Assembly (NCBI RefSeq): GCF_002575655.3 | Contig: NC_053035.3 | Location: 380,533,792 to 380,597,791, forward strand | Direction of reading: 5' to 3' | Source of the DNA: Aegilops tauschii subsp. strangulata | Lineage: Eukaryota > Streptophyta > Magnoliopsida > Poales > Poaceae | DNA: 64,000 nt | In this document: positions 1 through 10,524 of the stretch, one piece after another | How the letters are laid out: the number at the start of each line of letters is the position of its first letter | Position numbering within the stretch: the stretch's first letter is position 1 | Notes under the pieces: model-generated | What the model was told of the DNA's origin: nothing | Database searches by the model: none | Seen by the model: the letters and a program-made list of their open reading frames with translations, nothing else | Made by a program: the position numbers and the translations under genes

Positions 1-739
1 TGGTTTGAATAGATGAATCTGAGATTGTGTGATGCATATCGTATAATCATGCCCGCGAATACTAGAGGTGACATTGGAGTATCTGGGTGACATTAGGGTT
101 TTGGTTGATTTGTGTCTTAAGGTGTTATTCTAGTATGAACTCTATGATAGATCGAACGGAAAGAATAGGTTCGTGTTATTTTACTACGGACACTTGAATA
201 GATCGATTAGAAAGGATAACTTTGAGGTGGTTTCATACCCTACAATAATCTCTTCGTTTGTTCTCCGCTATTAGTGACTTTGGAGTGACTCTTTGTTGCA
301 TGTTGAGGGATAGTTATATGATCCAGTTATGTTATTATTGTTGAGAGAACTTGCACTAGTGATAGTATCAACCCTAGGCCTTGTTTCGTAGCATTCCAAT
401 ACCGTTTATGCTCACTTTTACCACTTTCTACCTTGCTGTTTTTATATTTTCCGATTACAAAAACCTATATCTATCATCCATATTGCACTTGTAGCATCAT
501 CTCTTCGCCGAACTAGTGCACCTATACAATTTACCATTATATTGGGTGTGTTGGGGACACAAGAGACTCTTTGTTATTTGGTTGCAGGGTTGCTTGAGAG
601 AGCCATCTTCATCCTACGCCTCCCACGGATTGATAAACCTTAGGTCATCCACTTGAGGGAAATTTGCTACTGTCCTACAAACCTCTGCACTTGGAGGCCC
701 AACAACGTCTACAAGAAGAAGGTTGTGTAGTAGACATCA
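1..739 (+). mobile_element. 3' part of a Gypsy LTR (TGATACGTC type), left end outside window
   Basis: This stretch is the reverse complement, with minor differences, of the right-hand portion of the solo LTR at 8835-10519, so the two belong to one LTR family in opposite orientation. It ends at 739 in gtagtagacatca, the 3' terminus of that LTR. Immediately to the right the gag-like frame of another Gypsy element resumes, so this LTR (solo or part of a full element) was inserted into it; 740-744 (agtag) is the likely right copy of the 5 bp target duplication. The start lies left of the window. The family resembles Sabrina/WHAM-like Triticeae Gypsy elements, but that name is recalled and not verified. 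No gene is seen in it. Confidence 0.85.
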
Positions 740-1763
740 AGTAGTAAAACGCAACCCATCGATATAATCCTTGATAAGGGCAAACTTCTCCGATATAGTG
801 TAGTCGGGAGAATTCAAAAAGATAATAGGACTATCATGCGTGGGTGCAATAGCAACAATTTCATGTTTAACATAAGGAACTATAGCAAGTTCATCTCCAT
901 AAGCATAATTCATATTGGCATCTTGGCCACAAGCATAGCAAGCATCATCAAAAAGGGATATTTCAAAAGAATCAACGGGATCATAACAATCATCATAGCA
1001 TTCATGCTTCAGTAAGCACGAAGGGAAATTAAACAATGTATGAGTTGAAGAGTTACTCTCATTATAAGGTGGGCACGGGTAGCTAATCAGCCCTTCCTCC
1101 TTTTGTTCTTCGCTTTCCTCATCATCTTTTTCATCCAATGAGCCCACAGTTTCATCAATTTCTTCTTCCATAGACTCCTGCAAAATGTTAGTCTCTTCTT
1201 GGACAGCGGAGGAGTCCTCAATATATGGTTTAACATAGGCATTAGAAGCATAATTATCATAACAATATTTAAGTATGGAAATTTTTTCAGATTTGTAAAG
1301 AGTAGCATCATACTTTTCAATCAAAGAAGCAATTTCATAAGCACCCTTAAAAGCAACAAATTCTTCAATTTGTTGAACATCATAGTAATTATAAACACCC
1401 TTAGCATACGAAGATATGATTCCATTATCACTAAACTCACATTGGTAGGGAAGGTGTTTCTTAGGGTCTTTAGAACAACAAGTAAAATCATATATTTCAC
1501 ATAAATTCCAAGCATAGCATTGCAAACGATGAATTTGATCCAGTAAAAGTTTCCCTTTTTAAGATAAGCGGTGTCACACATAACAAGCATGCTCATCTAA
1601 AGAGTTGCCCTCAACTAAGCTAGTTGGGGTTTCAGCACGAGCACAAAGGGATCGAAGATGATCCAAGTAAAAAGCTTCAGGAGTGTGATAGATTTTGAGT
1701 GGTTCTTCAACCATTGGTGTAGTAGGTACAACTAATTTTTTTGGTATTTTGCTTTTCCTACCC
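740..1763 (-). pseudogene. Broken gag-like ORF of a TGATACGTC-type Gypsy element
   Basis: On the minus strand a frame begins with ATG at 1763-1761, just downstream in element sense of the primer binding site, and runs to the LTR insertion at 739. It starts MGRKSKIPKK and is acidic in its middle, with a run of Glu and Asp. Two in-frame stops interrupt it, a TGA at 1576-1574 and a TAA about five codons further on; both halves are in the same frame, so the damage is nonsense, not frameshift. The far end is cut off by the inserted LTR. I recognise the sequence type as the first ORF of common Triticeae Gypsy elements that lack an obvious CCHC knuckle in this part. A gag-related role is inferred from position only. 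Confidence 0.65.
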
Positions 1764-1860
1764 ATAACTAACGATAGAAAACAACTTAGAACAGAAAACA
1801 AAAACTACTTAGTGATAAAGCAAACAAGCACACACGAGAATATTCACCCCACGCTATAAC

Positions 1861-1878
1861 TCCCCGGCAACGGCGCCA
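1861..1878 (-). other. Primer binding site, tRNA-Asp type
   Basis: On the minus strand this reads TGGCGCCGTTGCCGGGGA, complementary to the 3' end of plant tRNA-Asp including its CCA. It lies about 11 bases inside the LTR edge at 1890, as expected for the minus-strand primer site of an LTR retrotransposon. The same site recurs at 54794-54811 next to another LTR of this broad type. Confidence 0.85.
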
Positions 1879-1889
1879 GAAAAAGGTCT

Positions 1890-3432
1890 TCATAACCCAC
1901 AAGTATAGGATCAATTGTAGCCTCTTCGATAAGTAAGAGTGTCGAACCCAACAAGGAGCTAAAGGTAGAACAAATATTCCCTCAAGTTCTATCGACAACC
2001 GATACAACTCTACGCACGCTTAACGTTCGCTTTACCTAAAACAAGTATGAAACTAGAAGTACTTTGTAGGTGTTGTTGGATAGGTTTGCAAGAATATAAA
2101 GAGCACATAAATAAAAACTAGGGGCTGTTTAGGTAAAGAAGCAATAAAGTTAGTATAGAGAGTGTGGAAAAGTGGTGGTAGGAGTTGTGAAATTGTCCCT
2201 AAGCAATTGACAACTTTACTAGACCGATAGCAAGTTTTATGTGGGAGAGGTCACTTCTAGCATGTCATCCCTGACTTGGACTTCTATGCACTTATGATTG
2301 GAACTATTAGCAAGCATCCGCAACTACTAACGTTCATTAAGGTAAAACCCAACCATAGCATTAAGATATATTGGCCCCCCTTCAATCCCGTATGCATCAA
2401 TTTCTATGCTAGGTTGAAGCTTCTGTCACTCTTGCCCTCCAATACATAGTCCTATCAACATACAACTAACCCTATGGTGTGATCCACGCACGCACTCATA
2501 TGATGGGCACCAAAGGACAGCAACATAACCACAAGCAAATTAAACCAATCATAGCAATTCACCAATTACCGATTGGACAACGAAAATCTACTCAGACATC
2601 ATAGGATGGCAACACATCATTGGATAATAATATGAAGCATAAAGCTCCATGTTCAAGTAGAGGGTACAGCGGGTTGCGGGAGAGTGGACCGTTGTAGATA
2701 GATGGGGGAAGGTGATGAAGATGTTGGTGAAGATGACAGAGGTGTTGGTGTAGATCGCCGTCGCAAGATGATGGCCCCGGCGGTGTTCCGGCGCCATCGG
2801 GAGAGAGGGGGAGAGAGTCCCGCTTCTTCTTCTTCTTCTTACATGACCTTCTCCCTAGATGGGAGAAGGGTTTCCCCTCTGGTCCTTGTATTCCATGGCA
2901 TGGGAGGGGTGAGAGCCCCTCCGAGATTGGATCTGTCTCTCCGTCTCTCTCTGTTTCTGCATTTTTCCGCGTTCCAGATTCTGGCCTTTCACCGTTTCTT
3001 ATATTCCCGGAGATCCGTAACTCCGATTGGGCTGAATTTTGGACACGATCTCTATCCAGATATTAGATTTCTTGTGGCTAAAGAAGGGCACAAACCGCCT
3101 TACGGGGTGGCCACGAGGGCCCAGGGCGCGCCTGACCCCCTGGGGCGCGCCCCCTGCCTTGTGCCCCCCTTGGGCATCGTCTCGCGTTGATTCTTCTTCC
3201 CAAAAATCATAAATATTCCAAAAAAATCTCCGTCTGATTTTATCCCGTTTGGACTCTGTTCGATATGGATTTTCTGCGAAACAAAAAACATGCAGCAAAC
3301 AGGAACTGGCACTGGGCACTGGATCTATATGTTATTCCCAAAAATAGTATAAAAAGTTGCCAAAAGTATGTAAGAGTTGTATAATATTGGTATGGAACAA
3401 TCAAAAATTATAGATACGACGGAGATGTGTCA
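1890..3432 (-). mobile_element. 5' LTR of a minus-strand Gypsy element
   Basis: Read on the minus strand this 1.54 kb LTR starts tgacacatctcc at 3432 and ends gggttatga at 1890, followed by the tRNA-Asp primer site and a gag-like frame, which fixes it as the 5' LTR. Canonical termini would be TG...CA; the 3' end here is TGA, probably a point change. The start resembles the start of the solo LTR at 10519 (minus strand), with the shared phrase ctataatttttgattg, but the bodies differ, so it is a related family. It interrupts the Tat-type Gypsy pol at 3433. No 3' LTR of this element is in the window. ORFs in it, on either strand, look like chance frames. Confidence 0.8.
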
Positions 3433-4122
3433 CCAACTTAAATAGTGGGCGAGTGAGATTAATGCGACGGAGCCATCGATCGATGCCCAGAAGCCATTGA
3501 AATGGTCCAACACGCCTATCATTTTTACGCCGAGGATCACCCCGATCGCACAATCGCGGTCGGGTGTTTTCCATTGTTGGTTTCACCAACAATTCGCAAC
3601 CTCAAGGTGACAAAAATGCTGGTTGACGGTGGGGCCGGTCTGAACTTGATCTCGCCCGAAGTGATCAAGAGGTTACAAATTCCTGATGGAGATCTCGAAG
3701 AGACGGGCACGATTCAAGGGATCAATCCAGGGAGAAGCCAGTCAAAGGGTAAGATCACACAACCAATTACATTTGATGGTGAGCTGAACTACAGGACAAA
3801 GAAGATCATTTTTTATATCGCCAAGATCTCGTTGCCGTTTAACGGGATCCTTGGTCGTCCAGCACTGGCCAAGTTTGTGGCGGTGTCGCATTATGCCTAC
3901 AACACCCTGAAGATGCCCGGCCCGATGAGCATCATCACTGTCGGCTCTGACAAGAAAGACGCGCTCATTTGTGCTGACCAACTCTACCGGGAGGTAGGTG
4001 TAGCACCTGCCATCAAGGTGCTTGCTCATGCCACTGGAGCTCCCGGGAGGGAAGAAGACCGGCAAGACCTCTTGCACCCAGTCCGGCAAGCGCACCTCCT
4101 AGGAGTGTTGCATTCCCATTGA
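3433..4122 (+). pseudogene. Gypsy (Tat-type) pol: aspartic protease region
   Basis: This is the retropepsin part of a Gypsy polyprotein, which would cut Gag-Pol into mature proteins inside virus-like particles. The frame is open from about 3502 to a stop at 4120-4122. The catalytic loop reads LVDGGAGLNLIS (codons near 3622-3657), with Asp followed by Gly-Gly where many retropepsins have Asp-Thr/Ser-Gly; such a loop is usual in plant Tat elements. The second conserved patch, FNGILGRPALAKF, lies near 3838-3876. The sequence begins abruptly at the LTR edge 3432/3433, so gag and the N-terminal side of pol are lost or outside the window. After about 4090 the frame no longer matches the family and a frameshift leads into the RT region. 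Confidence 0.85.
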
Positions 4123-5044
4123 GGAAGTGCCAGAGAGCTCCACCGGCAAGAGCAAGAAATCCAAAGCAGCGCCACCAGAAACTAAGAAGGTGCCCGTCAA
4201 GGAGGACGGCACGGGCGGAGCTTTCACTATAAGCTCCACCCTCGACAGCAAATAGGAAAGCGCGCTCATCGCCTTCTTGCGGGCGAATGTCGATGTGTAT
4301 GTGTGGCAAGCATCTGACATCCCCGGCATTCCCAGGGAGGTGATTGAACACCATCTTGCTGTCTGTCCTCCTGCGCGGCCCGTCAAGCAGAAGGTCAGGA
4401 AGTAAGCTTTGGAACGGCAAGAGTTTATCACTGAAGAGATCAGGAAGTTGGAAGCGGTATGTTTGGTTAGAGGAGTGCTCAACCCGACGTGGTTGGCCAA
4501 TCCGGTTGTGGTGCGCAAGGCGAATGGAAAATGCAGGCTGTGCATTGATTATACAGATATCAATAAAGCCTGTCCAAAGGATCCTTTCCCCTTGTCGCGC
4601 ATCGACCAGATCGTGGACTCCAGTACCGGTTGCGACTTGTTGTTGTTTCTTGACGCCTACTCAGGATACCATCAAATCTTCATGACGAAGGAAGATGAAG
4701 AGAAGACTGCGTTTATCACACCATGTGGTACGTATCGCTTTATATGAATGCCTTTCGGGTTGAAAATCGCTGGTTCAACGTTTGCAAGAGCGGTCCAGAT
4801 TGGTTTTGAGCCCCAGCTACATAGAAATATGGAAGCTTGTATGGATGACATAGTGGTCAAAACCAAGGACAATGCAACGCTTATACAAGATCTAGAAGAA
4901 ACATTTGCAAATTTGTGCAAGATCAATCTCAAGCTCAATCCTGAGAAGTGTGTGTTTGGCGTCCCATCCGGCAAGCTTCTCAGATTCTCTGTGTCTCAGC
5001 CTGGGATTGAGGTGAACCACAACAAGATCAAGGCGATTGAATAG
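4123..5044 (+). pseudogene. Gypsy (Tat-type) pol: reverse transcriptase region
   Basis: This region encodes the RNA-dependent DNA polymerase of the element. Recognisable blocks are CRLCIDYTDINKACPKD (from about 4534), FLDAYSGYHQI (about 4648), MPFGLKIAG (from 4748) and the catalytic box MDDIVVK (4841 onward). The residue before MDD is Cys (TGT at 4838-4840), where Tyr is near universal, a likely inactivating change. An in-frame TGA at 4745-4747 falls just before MPFGL, and a TAG closes the frame at 5042-5044 before the expected connection domain. With the frameshift upstream of 4344 the gene cannot give a full polymerase. Order and spacing match Gypsy pol (protease, RT, RNase H, integrase). 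Confidence 0.9.
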
Positions 5045-6383
5045 ATAGAAGCACCAAGACGAGTCAAAGATGTGCGTCGACTTGTTGGCTGTGTTGCTGC
5101 TTTAAGTAGGTTAATGAAATGGACTCAAGAAGCGGAGGCAGCGCTGCAAGATTTGAAGAAGTACCTCTCTTCTACGCCAACACTAGTTGCGCCTAAGCCA
5201 CAAGAAGCATTGCTGCTGTACCTAGCAGCAACGAACCAAGTGGTAAGTGCTGCGCTAGTGGCACAGAGAGAAGTAGATGAAGAAATAGCAGCAGCGGCAA
5301 GGCCGTCAAATGACGAGCCGGGATCATCCCCGACAAAGTCTGGTGCCGGCAAGGAGGGGCCTTCCCCGGCAGAGTCTGATGCAGGCAAGGCGGGATCTGC
5401 GCAAGAAAATCAAGTAGTATAGAAGAAAAAGATGGTGGCGCACCAGATCTATTTTGTCAGCTCTCTCTCTTGCAGTGGGCTAGATCAATATACTCTGGTG
5501 TGCATAAGTTGCTCTTTGGCCTCCTTATCGCCTCGAGGAAGGTGCGCCACTATTTCAGGCACATGAGATCACCGTCATCACTCGCTTCCCGTTACAATGG
5601 ATCTTACACAACCCAGATGCGACTGGAAGGATTGTGGAATGGGCGTTGGAACTGTCAAGCTTTGGTCTCAGGTTTGAAAGCACTTCAACAATTCAGAGCA
5701 GAGCCTTGGCGGAGTTCATTGCTGAATGGAGCTCAACGCCTGACGAGGAGATTCAACAGACTACTCTCCACGGCAAGGAAATGAGCCGTGACTGGATTAT
5801 GTACTTTGATGGGGCTTTCTCGCTGGAAGGCGCCGGTGCTGGCGTGCTACTTGTTGTGCCCACCGGAGAGCACCTCAAGTACGTAGTCCAGATGCACTTT
5901 CCTCGTGAGAGATCAACAAACAACACTGCGGAGTATGAGGGACTGCTTGCCGGTCTCAGGATCGTGGCAGACCTTGGAATTATGAAGCTCGTCGTCAAAG
6001 GTGATTCGCAGCTTGTCATCAAGCAAGTTAACAAAGATTATCAGAGCCCATTGATCGAAGCGTACGTAGATGAAGTGAGGAAATTGGAGGAGCGTTTTGA
6101 TGGTCTGCAAGCAGAGCATGTTCCTGGAGCAGAGAACAACATTGTTGACGACCTATCAAAGTGTGCTGCCCTCAAGTTACCTGTGGAACCAGGGACTTTT
6201 GTGATCCAACTGACTCAGCCATCCGTTGAACCATCAGCAAGGCAAGATAAGCGAAGGAAGTTGAGCTCCGGAAGTACTTTCCCGCTGAGGTCCCAGGAGC
6301 CGCCGGCAAGGAGGTTGCCGGGGACGACGCCAAGCTTGCCGGGGGGCGACAGGCTGCGGCAGGGCATCGAGCCCTTGCTGTAG
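5045..6383 (+). pseudogene. Gypsy (Tat-type) pol: degenerate RNase H plus second, archaeal-type RNase H
   Basis: Two RNase H-like blocks follow the RT. The first (about 5072-5620) has the usual Gypsy start with LLLYLAATNQVVSAALV, interrupted by a charged insert (about 5280-5420) with GAGK and AESDAGKAG repeats, and continues in another frame. The second (about 5790-6170) has YFDGAFSLEGAGAGVLL, NNTAEYEGLLAGLR, KGDSQLVIKQV and NNIVDDLSK, giving the D-E-D-D/N pattern of an RVT_3 type RNase H. A paired RNase H is the known hallmark of plant Tat elements (established knowledge). The second domain is intact in one long frame (5634-6383), although the protein as a whole is split by frameshifts. The frame ends at 6381-6383 in an extra Ala/Pro/Gly-rich tail. 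Confidence 0.8.
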
Positions 6384-7690
6384 AGACAGCTGCTCCCATG
6401 GCAGAAGACAAGCCTTTAGTCCTTGCTGTCGAGCCTCAGGCTCCAGCATGGGCACAACACATAGTTCAGTTCCTCCAAACAGGGGAACTCCCCGAGGAAC
6501 AGGAACAAGCAGCAAAAGTAGCCCGTCAGTCTAATATGTACCAGTTTGTGGATGATGCCCTGTACAGAAAAAGACCGAACGGCGTGAAATTAAAGTGCAT
6601 TCCTCGGGAGGACTAATTGGAGTTGTTGGCAGAGAAACATGGAGGCATATGTGGCTCTCACATAGGATCAAGGGCTCTTGCCGGCAAGGCATTCCGGCAA
6701 GGTTTCTTTTGGCCCACTGCACTCTAGGATGCAATTGCACTAGCAACCAAGTGTGAAGCGTGTCAGTTCCATTCAAAGAAACTCCATCAGCCAGCTCAAG
6801 CTCTTCAGATGATCCCTCTTTCCTGGCCATTTTCGGTCTGGGGGCTCGACATATTGGGCCCTTTTCCCTGTGTTGTCGGGGGCTTTGAGTACTTGTATGT
6901 CGCAATCGACAGGTTCACGATGTGGCCGGAAGTGGAAGCAGTGAGAAAGGTGACAGCACAGTCAGCCGTCAGGTTCATCAAAGGACTAGTTTGCCATTTT
7001 GGTGTGCCAAACAGAGCCATCACCGACAACGACACGCAGTTCACGAGCCACACCTTCATGCAATATGTCCAGGACCTTCGTAGCAGAATCTGTTTTGCTT
7101 CTGTTGCTCATCCAAGAAGCAACGGCGAGGCGCAAAGGGCAAATGTTGAGGTGGTCCGGGGTCTCAAGACAAGGACTTTCGACAGGCTGCACAAGTGCGG
7201 CAGGCGCTGGATTGATGAGTTGCCGACAGTTCTTCGGTAAATTAGGACGACACCAAATTGAGCCACCGCCCAGACGCCCTTCTCCCTGGTGTTCGGGGCA
7301 GAAGAAGTTCTCCCCACAGAACTCATATACGGGTCACCTCGAGTGCTCGCTTATGATGAGCTTCAGCAAGAGTAGTCGCAACAAGATGATGCTATGCTCC
7401 TTGAGGAAGATCATCTTCAGGTTGCTGTGCGAGTTGCGCGCTACCAGCAAGCCTTGTGACGCTACCATAGCCGCAAGGTTCATGCCCGAAGCCTTGAGGA
7501 AGGCGACCTTGTTCTTCGGCGCGTTCAGTCGGCCAAGAATTCCAACAAGTTGACACCAAAGTGGGAAGGACCTTATTGAGTAATATGAGTCACCAGGCCC
7601 GGCGTGGTCCGCCTGGAGACCGAAGATGGCATTCCAGTGAGCAACTCCTGGAATATCGAACATCTTCGCAAGTTCTACTCATGAGCCGCG
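6384..7690 (+). pseudogene. Gypsy (Tat-type) pol: integrase region
   Basis: This part would insert the cDNA into chromosomes. A zinc-binding H2C2 segment is recognisable in pieces around 6640-6790 (EKHGGICGSH, then CEACQ in altered form). The catalytic core runs from 6809 to 7240 with the triad Asp in WGLDILGPF, Asp in ITDNDTQF and Glu in RSNGEAQRAN, spaced as in retroviral integrases. A stop at 7238-7240 ends the core early; the C-terminal segment (pattern around 7250-7690, ending near the isoleucine-rich WNIEHLRKFY-like tail at about 7655-7685) is present in shifted frames. The Pol frame ends with a TGA near 7683. Catalytic residues are all present, but the coding path is broken in several places. 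Confidence 0.85.
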
Positions 7691-8483
7691 GTTGCCGGGT
7701 CTCCCCGACAACCCCCTTTTGTAGTAGCCTTGCCGGCAAGGCATATAACCGTATGTACAGAGCCAGGTGCAGGCCCTGTGCGTAGTTGAATAAGTTTAAG
7801 CATGTACAGTTCTTGTCGATTTCCATGTTTGTTTATATACATGCCTATCCAGGATACTATACCACGCTTGTTTCCGGCAAGCACTGATGAACCGCCAAGG
7901 TTCCATGTTCCTGTTTTCTCTTCTTTCTTTTTCTCAAAGGATAGAAGGTTCCCTCTCATACAAGTTTGCCGGGGGGATGATGTATGGAGTATGGACACCA
8001 ACAGGCGATGTTTGAAGTGGCATCTTGCGGGAAAGAGTACAACAGCGAAAAGCTAAGTTGTGAAACCTTGAGTGAATTTCTTTTTATGAGGTTATTTTCC
8101 TCGAACGATTTCGGTTCTTGTATGGAAAACCTGCACGCGAAGGAACCTTGTCATGATTAGTTGCGCCCTCGCTCTGTTTTGAGTGCGCTCAGCAGTTCGA
8201 GTGGCTGCACTAAGAACAGCAAGGTATCTTGCCGGTAGCGACGCCCCCAGTAGGCTACTAAGGATCCGTTCCTCAAAGTGCTCGCGGCAAGGTTGCGCGC
8301 ACCGGCGAGTTTTTTTCCAATAAAGCGTAGAGTACATGCCATACAGATAGAAATCAGATGAGAAGGATAGCATGCATTCATCGAAAACACAGCAAGCTAT
8401 ATTACATTAATAGTTGCTGCAATTCTAACTTAAGATAAATTTTCTTGGGCACGAGTTCGTGGCGGCTAGGAGATGCGAAGCGG
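7691..8483. other. Spacer between pol and the convergent antisense gene
   Basis: About 790 bases with no supported coding frame lie between the end of integrase and the 3' end of the antisense gene. They would hold both 3' untranslated regions of two converging transcripts. They carry several copies of the element's recurring word CCGGCAAG or CTTGCCGG, including the perfect 12 bp palindrome CTTGCCGGCAAG at 7729-7740. Poly-pyrimidine runs occur near 7915-7935. I see no insertion here. Confidence 0.6.
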
Positions 8484-8829
8484 CTAGTCCCTGCGCTGGC
8501 CTTCCACCGTCTTGACTTGGTCCACCATGTCGACGATAGGTGCGACGAGCTCCTCAAGTGCCTTGCGGCCGGCGTCCCTCGGCAAGCTGTCAAGCACGTT
8601 GGTGAGGTCGAGGCCAGGGTTCCTATACGCCACTTTCGTGAGCACCTTGAGAAGGACGGCCCGACAAAGTTTGCGGGATTCATTGTCCAATTGGGTTACT
8701 CGGCTCGAGTGGACCACCCCCTGGGCATCGAGGAGGGCCTCAAAGAACATGGTCAGCCTGGCGCTCGTAGTCACCCTCTCCTCGTGGGAATACCTGAAAT
8801 CCGACAGGCCCATGGTGGACAGTTGTGCG
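8484..8829 (-). pseudogene. Antisense gene of the Tat-type Gypsy element, C-terminal piece
   Basis: This minus-strand frame is the last exon of a long antisense gene, interrupted upstream by the solo LTR at 8835-10519. Read without the duplicated target site gtgag, the frame passes from the coiled-coil piece at 10525 directly into this one, so a single reading frame existed before insertion. The piece has MGLSDFRYSHEERVTTS and ends VEGQRRD before a stop at 8484-8486. No catalytic motif is seen. Antisense ORFs between integrase and 3' LTR are known from Tat elements such as RIRE2 and Grande; their role is unknown. Confidence 0.7.
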
Positions 8830-8834
8830 GTGAG

Positions 8835-10519
8835 TGATGTCTACTACACAACATTCTTCTTGTAGACGTTGCTGGGCCTCCAAGTGCAGAGGTCTGTAGG
8901 ACAGTAGCAAATTTCCCTCAAGTGGATGACCTAAGGTTTATCAATCCGTGGGAGGCGTAGGATGAAGATGGTCTCTCTTAAGCAACCCTGCAACCAAATA
9001 ACAAAGAGTCTCTAGTGCCCCCAACACACCCAATACAATGGTAAATTGTATAGGTGCACTAGTTCGGCGAAGAGATGGTGATACAAGTGCAATATGGATG
9101 GCAATTTTTGTACTCCGAAAATATAAAAACAGCAAGGTAACTAATGATAAAAGTGAGCGTAAATGGTATTGCAATGCTAGGAAACAAGGCCTAGGGTTCA
9201 TACTTTCACTAGTGCAAGTTCTCTCAACAATACTAACGTAACTGGATCATATAACTATCCCTCAACATGCAACAAAGAGTCACTCCAAAGTCACTAATAG
9301 CGGAGAACAAATGAAGAGATTATGGTAGGGTACGAAACCACCTCAAAGTTATTCTTTCCGATCGATCTATTCAAGAGTCCGTAGTAAAATAACACGAATC
9401 TATTCTTTCCGTTCGATCTATCCTAGAGTTCGTACTCGAATAACACCTTAAGACACATATCAACCAAAACCCTAATGTCACCTAGATACTCCAATGTCAC
9501 CTCAAGTATCCGTGGGTATGATTATACGATATGCATCACACAATCTCAGATTCATCTATTCAAACCAACACAAAGTACTTCAAAGAGTGCCCCAAAGTTT
9601 CAACCGGAGAGTCAAGACGAAAACGTGTGCCAACCCCTATGCATAACTTCACGAGCTCACGGAACCCGCAAGTTGATCACCAAAACATACATCAAGTAGA
9701 TCACGTGATATCCCATTGTCACCACAGATAAGCACATGCAAGACATACATCAAGTGTTCTCAAATCCTTAAAGACTCGATCTGATAAGATAACTTCAAAG
9801 GGAAAACTCAATCCATTACAAGAGAGTAGAGGGGGAGAAACATCATAAGATCCAACTATAATAGCAAAGCTCGCGATACATCAAGATCGTACCATCTCAA
9901 GAACACGAGAGAGAGAGAGAGATCAAACACATAGCTACTGGTACATACCCTCAGCCCCGAGGGTGAACTACTCCCTCCTTGTCATGGAGAGCGCCGGGAT
10001 GATGAAGATGGCCACCGGTGAGGGTTCCCCCCTCCGGCAGGGTGCCGGAACGGGTCTAGATTGGTTTTCGTTGGCTACAGAGGCTTGCGGTGGCGGAACT
10101 CCCGATCTATTGTGTTCCCCGATGTTTTTAGGGTATATGGATATATATAGGCGAAAGAAGTCAGTCAGGGGAGCCACGAGGGGCCCACGAGGGTGGGGGC
10201 ACGTCCAAGGGGGTAGGGCGCGCCTCCCTGCCTCGTGGCTTCCTCGAAGCTTCCCTGACGTCTACTCCAAGTCTCCTGGGCTGCTTTCGTTCCAAAAATA
10301 ACTCTCCCGAAGGTTTCATTCCGTTTGGACTCCGTTTGATAATCCTTTTCTGCGAAACACTGAAATAGGCAAAAAAACAGCAATTTGCACTGGCCTTGGG
10401 TTAATAGGTTAGTCCCAAAAATAATATAAAAGTGTATAAATAAGCCCATGAAACATCCAAAACAGAATATATAATAGCATGGAGCAATCAAAAATTACAG
10501 ATACATTGGAGACGTATCA
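8835..10519 (-). mobile_element. Solo LTR, TGATACGTC-type Gypsy family
   Basis: A 1,685 bp LTR in minus orientation: on the minus strand it starts tgatacgtctcc at 10519 and ends gtagtagacatca at 8835. It is flanked by perfect 5 bp target duplications, gtgag at 8830-8834 and at 10520-10524, with no internal element sequence, so it is a solo LTR left by LTR-LTR recombination. It lies in the antisense gene of the Tat-type element and is therefore younger than it. An (ag)n run occurs near 9910-9922. It is the opposite-orientation relative of the partial LTR at 1-739. Frames within it (for example the plus-strand frame at 9963) are not supported as genes. Confidence 0.93.
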
Positions 10520-10524
10520 GTGAG

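Noticed and set aside
9963..10301. 112-codon frame in the solo LTR
   Set aside because: It is LTR sequence with no start context or domain, and it is not kept in related LTRs of this window.
1..10519. LTRs at 1-739 and 8835-10519 as the two ends of one element
   Set aside because: They are in opposite orientation, and the second has its own matching target duplications, so they are independent insertions.
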